From NCBI RefSeq assembly GCF_011075055.1, contig NC_058150.1, forward strand, positions 14,599,408 through 14,663,407: DNA of 64,000 bases, written 5' to 3'. Origin of the DNA: Mangifera indica. Taxonomy: Eukaryota; Streptophyta; Magnoliopsida; Sapindales; Anacardiaceae. The notes below the pieces were generated by a model, which saw only the letters and a list, made by a program, of their open reading frames with translations, did not search any database and was not told the DNA's origin. The position numbers were made by a program, and so were the translations under genes. Positions 49,501-60,340 of the stretch are shown piece by piece (positions within the stretch are counted from its first letter, which is position 1; every line of letters starts with the position of its first letter).

Positions 49501-51483
49501 GCAAAATGCCATGGCTGTGTAAATTATATGGATGTGTAGATGTTGCTTTCTTCTATTTGTATTATTGTCGTATTCTCAGTATCTCTTTTCATTTTATGTG
49601 ATAATTATTCGTTTGATTATCATACTTGAGAATTGATCTTGTCATGATGACAAATGTATTATGATACTTGAGAATTGAGAATTAATATAGACAAATGTAT
49701 TGTATTCTTAAAGTCATTGAATTACAAATTATGATACACAGAAAAAGTTGTCCTTAATTAGGTGTCATATGCACTGTTGTAGACATTTTTGGAGCTAATA
49801 CATATGTAGAACTTCTCTGATTAATGTTATGTTATGCATTATTATGGATCTAGTGCTCCACAGTCAACACTTGTCTTGTAATGGTAAAGGATACTGGCCC
49901 CTGTGGAATTTGGTTCTCCGTACACATGGTTCTTGGAATGCTTTGTTATGATTCTGTTAAGATGATGCATTGCATGTGTATGCAAAATGCCATGGCTGTG
50001 TAAATTATATAGATGTGTAGATGTTGCTTTCTTCTATTTATATTATTGTCAAATTCTCAATATCTCTTTTCATTTTACGTGATAATCATTCGTTTGATTA
50101 TGATATTTGAGAATTGATCTTGTTATGATGAAAACCCACAACTTAGTTGAAGGATGTTCGTTCACTTATCATTTAATTTAGACATTGTGAATATGTCATG
50201 TTTGACTCAATTTATAATTTTCTGAACAGTTCATGCGTCCACGTGCACGAGACAAGAAACTTCAAGATGAATGGGCTGTCCCCTTGAAAAGCATTGAAGA
50301 TATTTGTGAAGTAAAGATTCATCTCTGATGTATTGTGTTTTCTCTTCCTGAATCAAATAATTACAACTGCATGGGTTAACATGGTTCTGTTGGGAATGTT
50401 GTATATCAGAAATTTAAGAAATACTGCCTTGGGAAGTTGAGAAGTAGTCCTTGGTCTGAGTTAGACCTTCAGCCAGAGACAAACATCATAAATGAACAGC
50501 TTGGGAAGATCAACATGAAAGGTTTTCTCACAATCAATAGCCAACCAGCTGTCAACGGAGAAAGCTCCGATTCACCAACTGTCGGTAAGTAAAAACATGT
50601 GCAGATTTATGCTTCCTATGTGTCTATTTGGATGTGCTTTTTGGAAAATTATTTTCATACAGAAGATATACTTGTTTTTTATTTTTGTATAATTATATTA
50701 AATGTGTTTGCTAGTTCTGTTAAGTTAGTGAGACTTCAGATAAAAGTTTTATTTTACTGAGTTGGCAATAAGTTGTACTTGTTGATTAGGGTCCTTTTTA
50801 TAAAAGGGCAGCAGTATTGTTCTTGTACAGGCTTTTGTGCATTTTATTGAAGGATTACTCTTCCCCTATATGTTTTCCCTGGTCCCCTTCCATTTCCCAA
50901 TAATTTTGCTCCACAGCAGAGTGCTTACCACCATGTGTCTCATCACATTTCTGATACGTGGTTGCAGGATGGGGTGGGCCAGGAGGATATGTTTACCAGA
51001 AGTCCTATCTAGAGTTTTTCTGCTCTAAGGAGAAGTTGAATGCACTTGTTGAAAAATGCAAGGCTCTGCCATTTATAACTTATATGGCTGTCAACAAAGA
51101 AGGGAATTGGATATCCAATTGCAGTGAAACAAATGTGAATGCGGTAACTTGGGGAGTCTTCCCCGGTAAGGAGATTATCCAACCTACTGTTGTTGATCCT
51201 ACTAGTTTTGTGGTGTGGAAGGACGAGGCATTTGAAATATGGTCAAGATCATGGGCTGCCTTATTCCCACAAGGTGACTCATCAAGAAAATTGCTTGAAG
51301 AGGTTAGATTGTAATTTTAAAAATGTCATCTTATATTTTATTAGTTACTCGTTCATGTATCATAATAACCATAATGCTTCTTCCTCTATATATTTGCAGG
51401 TGCAGAGCAACTATTATTTGGTTAGCTTGGTCGAAAATGACTACGTCCAAGGCGATATATTTTCTGTTTTCGCAGATTTCTGA
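46573..51483 (+). CDS. MTHFR: Methylenetetrahydrofolate reductase
   Basis: Eleven exons: 46573-46974, 47280-47340, 47433-47515, 47651-47824, 48088-48261, 48361-48461, 48610-48721, 50230-50310, 50410-50584, 50968-51302 and 51400-51483. They sum to 1782 nt (593 aa), the normal plant length, with every junction in phase. It reduces 5,10-methylene-THF to 5-methyl-THF in the cytosol, feeding methionine and AdoMet synthesis. N-terminal FAD barrel: [14 protein letters not shown] (Glu21 is the conserved acid), [43 protein letters not shown]-terminal regulatory-type domain from about residue 330: [63 protein letters not shown]. Plant enzymes are reported to use NADH and to lack AdoMet inhibition; that is family knowledge. 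Intron 7 (48722-50229) is enlarged by a tandem duplication. No damage seen. Confidence 0.97.
49203..50130. repeat. Tandem duplication of about 480 bp in MTHFR intron 7
   Basis: Sequence starting aatatagacaaatgtattgt at 49203 is repeated from 49683. Both copies share acattgtcctt-free, unique-looking intron sequence such as gtcaacannnttgtcttgta and gatgttgctttcttctattt, with a few percent differences and small indels. The period is about 480 bp. No coding capacity. Confidence 0.88.
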
Positions 51484-52587
51484 AATGAATTGTTCAACTC
51501 AGCTCGTCACTTTGAAGGTCATGGAAGGCATCCACAGTGGTACCCATCTCAAATTCAGTTATAATTCTATTTGCGATTGGAATGTATTGAATTATATTAT
51601 TGTTAATTGATTGTAGTAATAAGATATTGGGATTTTGATACCTCCCTACTGGTTAGAGCAAGCTTCATTTGGGGTTTGTATTTAATATTGTTTGTTGGAT
51701 GGAAACTGAAATCTGCAAATTGTTGTACTGTAACCTATTATAGCCTTCTAATACGAGATGATTCATGTCTGTACTACTTTTCAAGCCTTTAATACTTTGC
51801 CCTCATCCAATGGCTTGTAGTAGAAGAAACTCTGAGAAGATAGTTTGACGCACTCTTAGGTAACGTGTTTTTTTGTCAATGAATTGTTTCCCTTTTGTTG
51901 TTTTCATCCACATGCATGGGAGATATAACTAAGCAGAAGCAGTCACAAGACAATCAAACTTTCTGCTTCAAATTGGAGATATAATCAAGCAGCAGTCTCA
52001 GAAATCCAAATCTACAGCTCCTGGAAACTGAATGTTTTTGCGTGCTAGCTTTATTTAAGGATTGAAAAAGAGCACTAGCACTAGTGGTTGTAAGTTATGT
52101 GGAATGGAGATGAGCTTTAAGACTTCATATGCAAAAAGATACACCAACTCCAATATTGATTTTTTTCAGGCTGATATGTCTTAGGAAGAAATAACTTTGA
52201 AAAAAGACATTTGGTCTTTTATCTGACATTATCATCCCTTGCCTTAGCGGTAAAGTGCTTCAAGAAACATAAAACAAGAACCTAATAACTTTTCAACCGG
52301 GCCAAGCATCAACATGAGCAAGCTGGTGGCAGACATGATGGCACTTACGGGACCTGAAATCACTTTTACTTATTAAACTCAGAGTAATGATAACAGACAA
52401 TAATACATGATGATGACAGACAGTATAAAATAGCTGACAAAATGCTTCTCAATTTTCAATCTTTGAATATTTAATTCTACATTCACTTTCCTCTCACGTT
52501 AAATCTTTAAAAAGAAAACCATATGACATCCAGGGTTTATTGGTACCAAAAAAGCAGTGCAGAATTAAAATGAAATTCACAGGCTGC
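51484..52587. other. 3' flanks of the convergent MTHFR and EMAPII-like genes
   Basis: MTHFR 3' UTR (probably to about 51800) and the 3' UTR of the minus-strand neighbour. No further gene recognised. Confidence 0.55.
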
Positions 52588-53813
52588 TCAGCCGATATTT
52601 GCATTCTTCAGAGATCTGCACATCACTACACCTGCACAAGTCTGCATGAATTGCTCTCCAAGCATAGCAATACAAGAATCATCTGTCTTGAGATGAGGCT
52701 GAACTGATTCCCAAATCTTTTTCTTCTGAATCTGCATAATGTAACGAGCAAAACACAACACAGCTTTAAGGACATCAGCCGACATAACATCAAGCATGCC
52801 ACAACAGTTTATCCTAACAACAACACTCACTTCACCAATATTTTATTGTTTAATAAAAAGATGTATCAAGCGTTTCGTCATACAACTGAAAAGAAGGGCT
52901 CTTGCTGGTTTATAGTATTCCCAGGGGATAAAAAAAAAAAAAGAATCACAGAAATATATTGAGAAAAATAAAAAACAAAGCATAATAAAATGAAGAAGCC
53001 ATTCGTATGTTTGGTTTTAACCCAATTAGAGTATAATAAAATGAAACAATAACATGCCAATTCAGCAACAAATCAAATAAAAAATTACATCTTTTGAAGC
53101 GAATTAATCAATGAAGTAACCTGGTTAGGCGTGGCAGGAGCTGATTGATTTTCTTTATCTTCTTCAGAGCCAAACCATATTCTTGCTCCAGGAAGTGAAC
53201 CCTCAGGAGGCTCAAGCAGCTCAACATTCTCATGAGCAGCATCAGAAGCAGCCAAAAGCATTCCATTAGACTTCACACCTCGCATATTTCTGGGCTTCAA
53301 ATTAGCGAGCACAATTACTTTTCTATCCTGCAAGAAATCAATGGGAATGTACTTAACGAGACCACTGCATATAATTCTGGGCCCAGCTTCACCCACGTCC
53401 ACTTCTTCCACATAAAGCGGATCCGCCTCCGCGTGTCTCCACGCTTTTATTATTCGGCCAACCCTTATGTCGAGCATGTTGGCTGCATCCTTTATGTTAA
53501 CATTGTTATCCTTAGCCTTATCTGACGATGATGAAGTGGTGGAGGTGGTGGTGGCAGCAGTGTCTGGGGTGTTAGTTGGAGATGTGCAAAATGAGGGGGA
53601 GAGATTAGAGTTGTTGTGGGGATGATGGGGGTGAAAGTGATAGAATCGTGGAGTTTGGGATATGGGGCTGATTTTCTGCGACGATAGTGAAAAGGAAAGG
53701 GGTCTATTTGTGGATTTGGCGGAAGAGAAGGGAGAAATGAGGAGCTGGACACGAACGCCGCCGGCGCCGCCTCTCAAAATGTTGGCCCCAACAGCCATAG
53801 TAGTTGTTGCCAT
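52588..53813 (-). CDS. EMAPII/tRNA-binding-domain protein, probably organellar
   Basis: Two exons: 53813-53121 and 52731-52588, joined in phase (CCTAACCAG|GTTACT to GCAG|ATTCAG), giving 278 aa. Residues about 108-215 form an OB-fold tRNA-binding domain of the EMAPII/Arc1p C-terminal type: LDIRVGRIIKAWRHAEADPL, YVEEVDVGE, PRIICSGLVKYIP, VIVLANLKPRNMRGVKSNGM, LLAASDAAHENVELLEPPEG. The C-terminus (KKKIWESVQPHLKTDDSC ... SLKNANIG) matches the plant single-domain proteins represented, from memory, by At2g40660. Residues 1-70 are Ser/Arg/Pro-rich with almost no acidic residues, like a plastid or mitochondrial presequence; the next 40 are a Thr/Ser-rich linker. It probably assists tRNA binding by a synthetase, but the precise role is not established. 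Convergent with MTHFR. Confidence 0.92.
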
Positions 53814-54262
53814 CTAGTAATTTGAAGTATTTCTTCTTACTCTCCAGAAGCTCTGGGTTGGAGCCGTCAGCTTCTTCACAGAAGAGATTTAAAAGAACAT
53901 TTGGGGGAAATATTTGGTTAAAAGTAATTTAACAATGGTGTAATCTAGCATACAATCAGATTGTCTAGTATTAAAATAATTTTTATTTTTTATTTATTAA
54001 AATTTATAATATCTTTTTCCATTAATATAATAATTACCATTAAATATAATTTGATTTAGTTTGAAATTTAAAACAATTTTAGTTTGATTTTAAAATTTTT
54101 TAAATCATTTTTCAATTTAGTTTAAAAAAACTTTTAAACTGTACCACATTCCTAATTCAAAGGCTTAAACAATTAAAAAAAAAAAGGCAATTGTGGTTGT
54201 TTTCTTGACCAAGTACTCCCACAGAACATGAAGCTCCAAGGTACTCTTTAAATTTTTATTTA
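53814..54262. other. Promoter side of the EMAPII-like gene, AT-rich
   Basis: Contains the 5' UTR and promoter of the minus-strand gene (to about 53930), then AT-rich sequence up to the first of two adjacent MITEs. No gene recognised. Confidence 0.45.
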
Positions 54263-55185
54263 GGCCAAACGACTATTTCCCACCCAAGGTATGCTGCAAT
54301 CTCAAGTTTCTATCATTTAACTATAGAAACACCAAACACCCACCCATGACCGGTTAAATTTAACGAAACCCTAACCCTTGAAAATTTAATCTCATTTTCC
54401 CCCATAAAAGTTTAAAAACTAACATTTTTTCCCTAAACTAAGTTTGAAAAGATTGCATTCCCCCCCTAGGGTTTAGTTTCCAAACCCTTTCACTTTCTCC
54501 GGTGCCATCGCCGACCGTCTCCCCCTCCCAACGGTTTCTCTTCCACCACAACCCCCTTTAACTCCACCCCAACCCATCCGCCGTAGAGAGACATTGTCTA
54601 GGAAGAGAAATCTTCTTCTCAGACGATGAAGACGAGATCGATCGATCTCATCTTCGTTGTTTGGGAAGACGATCGTCTTCCCAGATGAAGACGACTTGTC
54701 TTCCTAGAGGACGACGAGTCGTCTCTTCTTCGTTTGGGAAGACGATCGTCTTCCCAGACGATGACGACTGGGAAGACAAAGAACTTCATCTTCCCCGACG
54801 AAGTTCTTTGTCTTCCACGACTTCTCTGACGTCGATTAGACATCCAAATGAGAGGAAAAAGATCATCGGAAGGAGAGGATGCTTCGGGAGTGAGAGGCCG
54901 TCGGTAATGGAGCCGGAGATGTCGCCAGAGATTTCAAAACGAAACCCTAGGGTGAAACTGTGATTTTTTAAAACTTAGGCTGGGAAAAAAATTTAGTTTT
55001 TAAAGTTTAGGGGGGCAAAAGTAGATTCTATGTTAGTTTATTTTTAATATTATATAGAAAATGACGATTTTACCTTTACCACCGTTAATTTTAACTGCTC
55101 ATGAGTGGGTGTTTGGTGTTTTTATAGTTAAAAGGTGGAAACTTGAGCTTGCAGCATACCTTGGGTGGGAAATAGTCGTTTGGCC
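54263..55185. mobile_element. Non-autonomous MULE-type foldback MITE, copy C
   Basis: A 923-bp element. Termini ggccaaacgactatttccca and the inverted match at 55185, flanked by perfect 9-bp duplications ttttattta (54254-54262 and 55186-55194). Inverted arms surround a centre rich in gggaagacgatcgtcttccc, which occurs twice (within 54662-54683 and 54735-54756), each time as part of a perfect 22-bp palindrome. Frames of 74-100 codons here are by-products. Confidence 0.93.
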
Positions 55186-55194
55186 TTTTATTTA

Positions 55195-55926
55195 GGCCAA
55201 AGGACTATTTCCCACTCAAAGTATGCGATTTTTTCAAGTTTTTCTCTATTAACTTTGAAAATACTATTTACCCACTCATAGCTGTTAAAATTAACAGAAC
55301 TCTAACGTTTGAAAAATTTATCTCATTTGACCCCCTAAACCCTAAAAACTAACCATTTTTCTCAACCCAAGTTTTAAAAATTAGCATTTTCCCCCCTAGG
55401 GTTTTCAATTTTTGGGAGTTAGTTTTCTGACGTCGTTTCTTCCTCTCCGATGACCTCCAGGCGACTTTTCTTCCTCTCCGGTGCGACCTCCTTCCAATGG
55501 TTGTCCTGGGAGCGGTCATCGACGAAGATGACTCGTCTTTGTCAAGACGAAGATGAGGTCTTTATCGATGATTGCACCCAGGACAACCGTTGGAAGGAGG
55601 CCGCGTGAGAGAGGAAGAAGCGTCGCCTGAAGGTTGCCAGAGAGGAAGAAACGACACCGGAAAACTAACTCCCAAAAATTGAAAACCCTAGGGGGGAAAA
55701 TGTTGTTTTTTAAAACTTAGGTTAGAGGAAATTATTAGTTTTTAGGGTTTGGGGAAAAAAATAAAATAAAATTTAAGTTTATTTTTAATAATACCGACAA
55801 AATGACGAGTTTACTTTTGAAACCGTTAGTTTTAACCAGTCATGAGTGGGTAACTGGTATTTTTAAAGTTAATAGAAGAAAACTTGAGAAAACAACATAT
55901 ATTGGGTGGGACATAGGCCTTTGGCC
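55195..55926. mobile_element. Non-autonomous MULE-type foldback MITE, copy D
   Basis: A 732-bp element of a diverged subfamily (terminus ggccaaaggactatttccca). It begins exactly after the right duplication of copy C and is itself followed by ttttattta (55927-55935). The halves are inverted repeats centred near 55540 (gactcgtctttgtcaagacg). Confidence 0.92.
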
Positions 55927-55935
55927 TTTTATTTA

Positions 55936-56711
55936 AAAGGATAACGTTCAGCACCTGTATTTGTCTAGTCATCCAAAGCACAATATTGATCGATCAGATC
56001 CTAGTGGTGAGAGAAGCTTGCTATTTAAAATTTTTTGAAACAGATGAACCATAAGAATGTCAATAAATTCAAGTCCATAGCTTCTAACTTTTCATAGGAT
56101 GAGTTTGCACATAAATAATAATTACAGCATTTGATCAAGTTGACATTCTTTTATTCAGTTTTGGTATATGTAATTCTGTAAGCTTTCATCTGGTTTTGAT
56201 GTAAATGCAGTAAAATTTTGGTATCGTCAAGTTCCTTTTGTGCTTAATGGAATATGCATTTCTGTTATCAATTTCGGTATTGACATTAACTTGTGACAAA
56301 TCCTACATCCACAGTAAGCATCATACAAAACTAAAGTAAAACCAAATGGTAGATGTCTACTATATGCATAAACAATAATGTATCATCATATGATTGGATA
56401 GTAAAAAATTAAAGATAAAACAACATTCAATCACATAATGATACATAACTATTTATATATAAAATTGCGCATAAGAGTTGTGTACATAGTTTTATCGTAT
56501 TAAGAACTTTCATCCTCAACTGCAAAGAAAGCTGAAAAGTGAAACACAGCTAAAAAGCATGATCCGTGACAGGGACTCTTTGAGTCATCTCTTCGAGACA
56601 TCATCTCCAATTGTGACCATCACAATAAATTTCAGTTAATAATATTGGCATCTACTAGAGGACTCCCGAAATTCAGGCTGGTATCTACCATCGGACTTGG
56701 TATTCTGGGTG
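55936..56711. other. Intergenic, 3' side of the GLE1 locus
   Basis: Probable 3' UTR of the GLE1 locus near 56500-56711. The rest shows no gene. Confidence 0.45.
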
Positions 56712-59026
56712 TTATCTACTATAAGACTCTTGGTATTCTGAATCTGGAACCACTGTACTAGATAGTAAGGATGCCTGCAAAGTCCTCCCTTCAGGTTCCT
56801 CAAGGGACTTTTTATCTTCTATGTAAGATTGAATCCCCACAATTACTTGCTTCAACTCTGAATCTTCTCGTTCTCTCAATGCATTCAGAAAGTTGTCAGA
56901 GATTATGTTGATCATCTTCCTAAACTGAGATTTGTATTTGCGAAAAAGAGCAAAACCTGCCATCTGTGGAAAATAATATTTTTTTTACACACCCTGTATT
57001 TTCAATACCATTATAAGAATACCCAGACATTACCAGCCCATTTTTTACAGGACATCTTCAATTGCATATTTTTAATCAAGAAACCAACCTAATGGTGATT
57101 GATTAATTGGTCACATTGTGACAACAATAAGATATTACTGACCAGCACATGTGTAACTTACTTGCAGGAATACATGCAATGCAACAGCAGCGTATATACT
57201 TGCAGGCACTGCCTTTAAGAATCTTGCAAGCCATGTCCAATCTTCTTCCAAGCCATGTGCGTTCTCCACACCATGCACTTCTGTCTGCCAGAACAAAGCA
57301 TTCTTCATCAGCTTCTGCTGTTTTAATTACTTGAAATTATAGGAGTATGTATGACTACAGCAAAAATGCAACTAGATTCAAATGCTCATGAGTGTAGGAA
57401 AAGCATCTAAACAAATATTACAGCATAAAGCAGAGTACCAGTGACAAACCTGAATGAGTGCAGCATACAATCTCATGTAGGATTCCAAGAGTCTCAAATA
57501 ATCCTTGAGACTCAATTTTTCCATCTTCTTCTCGATATCCAATCCTTTTGTACTATGCAGTTTTAGATTCAAATGCAGACTAAACTAGTGATAATATAAT
57601 TAGAATAAAGAGTAATAAGGTGATGTAATTGCAAATTCAGGGAGAAATTCATAAAAGAAACATTAAACAGGAGCAGATTAAGATGCATTATCTCCAAAAT
57701 TCGTCTGGTAAGTACTTGCTACTCAATTTCATGTTGAGCTCAAAATAAAATTGGAACATAAGAAGGTTTGAAAGACCAATTATACATGAAATCAACCTAT
57801 GGCAAAATCTCTTATTTAGAATGAGAAGTTTGGAAGATTTTATTTTAAATATAATTGTAGAACTATGAACTACAAGTCAGTATAAAATTGAGGCAAAACC
57901 TAAGTTGAAAAATAAATGTGTCAATTCTTCCTTCCTGGCCCCTAAGAGGGCAAGCCCACCTTACACCTTTGGCACACCATCATATTGTTTAATATGGATC
58001 AACTACGGATAACGAGTGTGGGTGCATTTTCTTCTGGACAACAATAAAATAGGGGAACAAATCAAAGCATGACTAAAACACAGTCATTTCATCATGAAAT
58101 TTCCAAGTATTAATATACGCTTGTATGGATAGAAGGCTGAGTTACCTCTGAGTACACTATATGTTTTGGAACAGTGTAGATGCAAGCTCTATGGAACTCA
58201 CCAAGAAGAATCCATCACTTCTGGTACCTGATTAACAAATCATCCAATACTATAGATGATTATCTTAATCTTATCTTTTTACAATACATAATCAACTAGA
58301 ACACAGAAAATACTTGTAATATAGTCTGATAATAATTGTGCAGATTTGGCTGGCCTAGAATCTTGACTTTTTATCAAATGGTCACTTAAATAAACTCTAT
58401 CGATACAACCTGTGCCAAGGTGAGATGAATTTATGACAATACAAATTCACTTGATGTACGATATAATGAGCAACTAATGAAGGCATTATCTAAAAATAAT
58501 AGATCAGATACCATATTGTATTGAGGAGACAGTAAAACAAACCAAGCATAATATACCTGTGAAGCTTATAATAGCCACACGCAAAAGCAGCATTATCAGG
58601 GCTTTCACAATGGAAGACGATCTGTGATATAAAACCAGGGCTAATGTCAGACTACCTTTAAGCTTTCTCAATATACACAGTTAAAAGATGGAAAATTGGA
58701 AGTAGAAGCTTATAATTTGCATAATAGTTGAAATACAAGTGCATTTGCCGTCAAATAGAATAATGGAAAATTGATATAAAAGCCTCAGTGACGGGCTCCA
58801 ATTGGCTTCAAATACATGTTAAGTGAAAAATCCTATGCCAGATAATTACCTTGGACGAGAAGAATATGATAATGTGTTCGAATCCCCCAATTTCCTTTCC
58901 TTAGTAAAGGTAACAAGTCATATTTTTCTTTCACTTTTAATAAATCTAAGCTTGTAACCATTATATAAGCTTCCAATTATTTGAATGTGTAGGTTAGATT
59001 TCTTATATACTAGATAATGTTCTTTT

Positions 59027-60340
59027 TGATACGGACCAAACACAAATATTATTATTAAAAGAAAATAATATTGACAAGTGATGTCAACTCCGCCCAAAGG
59101 CCGCAGCGTCCCCATAAGTGAAAAGTTGCCCAAAATACCCGAATAATAATATTTTTCTCCTCTCTCAATCTCATCACCTTTATTTAATCTATTCATATCT
59201 AACTTTCAAATTCAAATATTATTTAAATTATTTATTTCATTATAATCCCATATATCTTATCTTAATCTCAAATATCTTCGTTTAATCAAATATTTTATTT
59301 AAATCAAATACCAAATATTTTTTAATTAATTAATAATAATGTTGTTATTACTATAATTATTATTATCAAATCCTTATCCAATTCTAACATTACCCGCCTC
59401 CCTTGAAACTGACATTGTCCTCAAAGTAGGAAAAATGAAATTTTTTTTCATGCATTTTTATTTTTTTTGGTACATTTCCTCTTACCCAATTTAAAAAAAA
59501 TCTCACCCGTTCTACCATTAATTTAGTTGTCGCCACTAGTCAAAAAAGTCAACTCTTTGTTCACCATTGTCGTAAACATCACTATGACATCATTTATCCC
59601 AAGCACCATTACATGTGCCTGAAATCTCAACCTCACAACCCTTATCTCGCCAAATTCAACATCATATGTCGTTACGAATGCACCAAGAATTCCATAACCA
59701 GTCTCACTTTCCTCGTTTTCCTTGCCAACCACCACTCTTTTTACGGCTTTCTCCTTTGACAATGGTGATGGTGACTAAGCTTTGATCTCATCGTCTTCCT
59801 CCTCAATCACCTCTCTTTTCACAATCTCCTTCCATTTCTTTAGACATCATTTCATTGGCCATATTATCCACTCGGGATTCCATGGCTTCCAACTTCTCTT
59901 ACCCTGCCTCCAATTTTTTTTTTCACATCAACTCTACTTTTCATCCTTTCCATCCTTAAATAATATTGCTCTGATCTTACTGCTCCAGTATCAATTTGTT
60001 AGGGACCTAATACAAATTTGATTAGTATTAAAAAAATAGAGGTGCCTACTCCTCTCAAAGGTATCAATCAAAAACTGCCCAAAATACCCAAATAACAATA
60101 TTGTTCTCCTCTCTCAAACCAATCAGCTCAATTTATTTTACCCATATCTAACTTTCAAATTCAAATATTATCTAAATCATTTATTTTATCATAATCCCAA
60201 ATATCTTATGCTAATATTAAAAATTTTATCCTAATCAAATATTTTATTCAAATCAAATACCAAATATTTTCTTAATTAATTAGTTAATGTTAATATTACT
60301 ATAATAATAATTATTATCTCATCCTTATCCAATTCTAATA
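59027..60340 (-). mobile_element. Short LTR retroelement (Ty3-like, non-autonomous) in a GLE1 intron
   Basis: Two direct repeats, about 59027-59389 and 59997-60340, share phrases such as ctaactttcaaattcaaata and caaataccaaatatttt. Read on the minus strand, a purine tract (aagggaggcgggtaa) lies directly before the 3' LTR start TGTTAGAATTGG, preceded by ttgaggacaatgtc, as in plant Ty3 elements. The 600-bp interior has a gag-like, lysine/glutamate-rich stretch with stops (EKAVKRVVVGKENEESETG) and no polymerase. LTRs differ noticeably and no 5-bp target duplication was found, so it is old. Confidence 0.72.
59523..59990 (-). pseudogene. Gag-like remnant of the short LTR element
   Basis: Minus-strand frames between the LTRs read charged gag-like sequence (WKEIVKREVIEEEDDEIKA, then EKAVKRVVVGKENEESETG) with internal stops. 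It is too short for a complete gag, with no protease or reverse transcriptase. Confidence 0.5.

Noticed and set aside
58190..58215. GTGAGT inside a GLE1 exon as a true splice donor
   Set aside because: The GLE1 sequence continues directly on both sides and no matching acceptor lies nearby; a 2-bp loss explains the frame change better.
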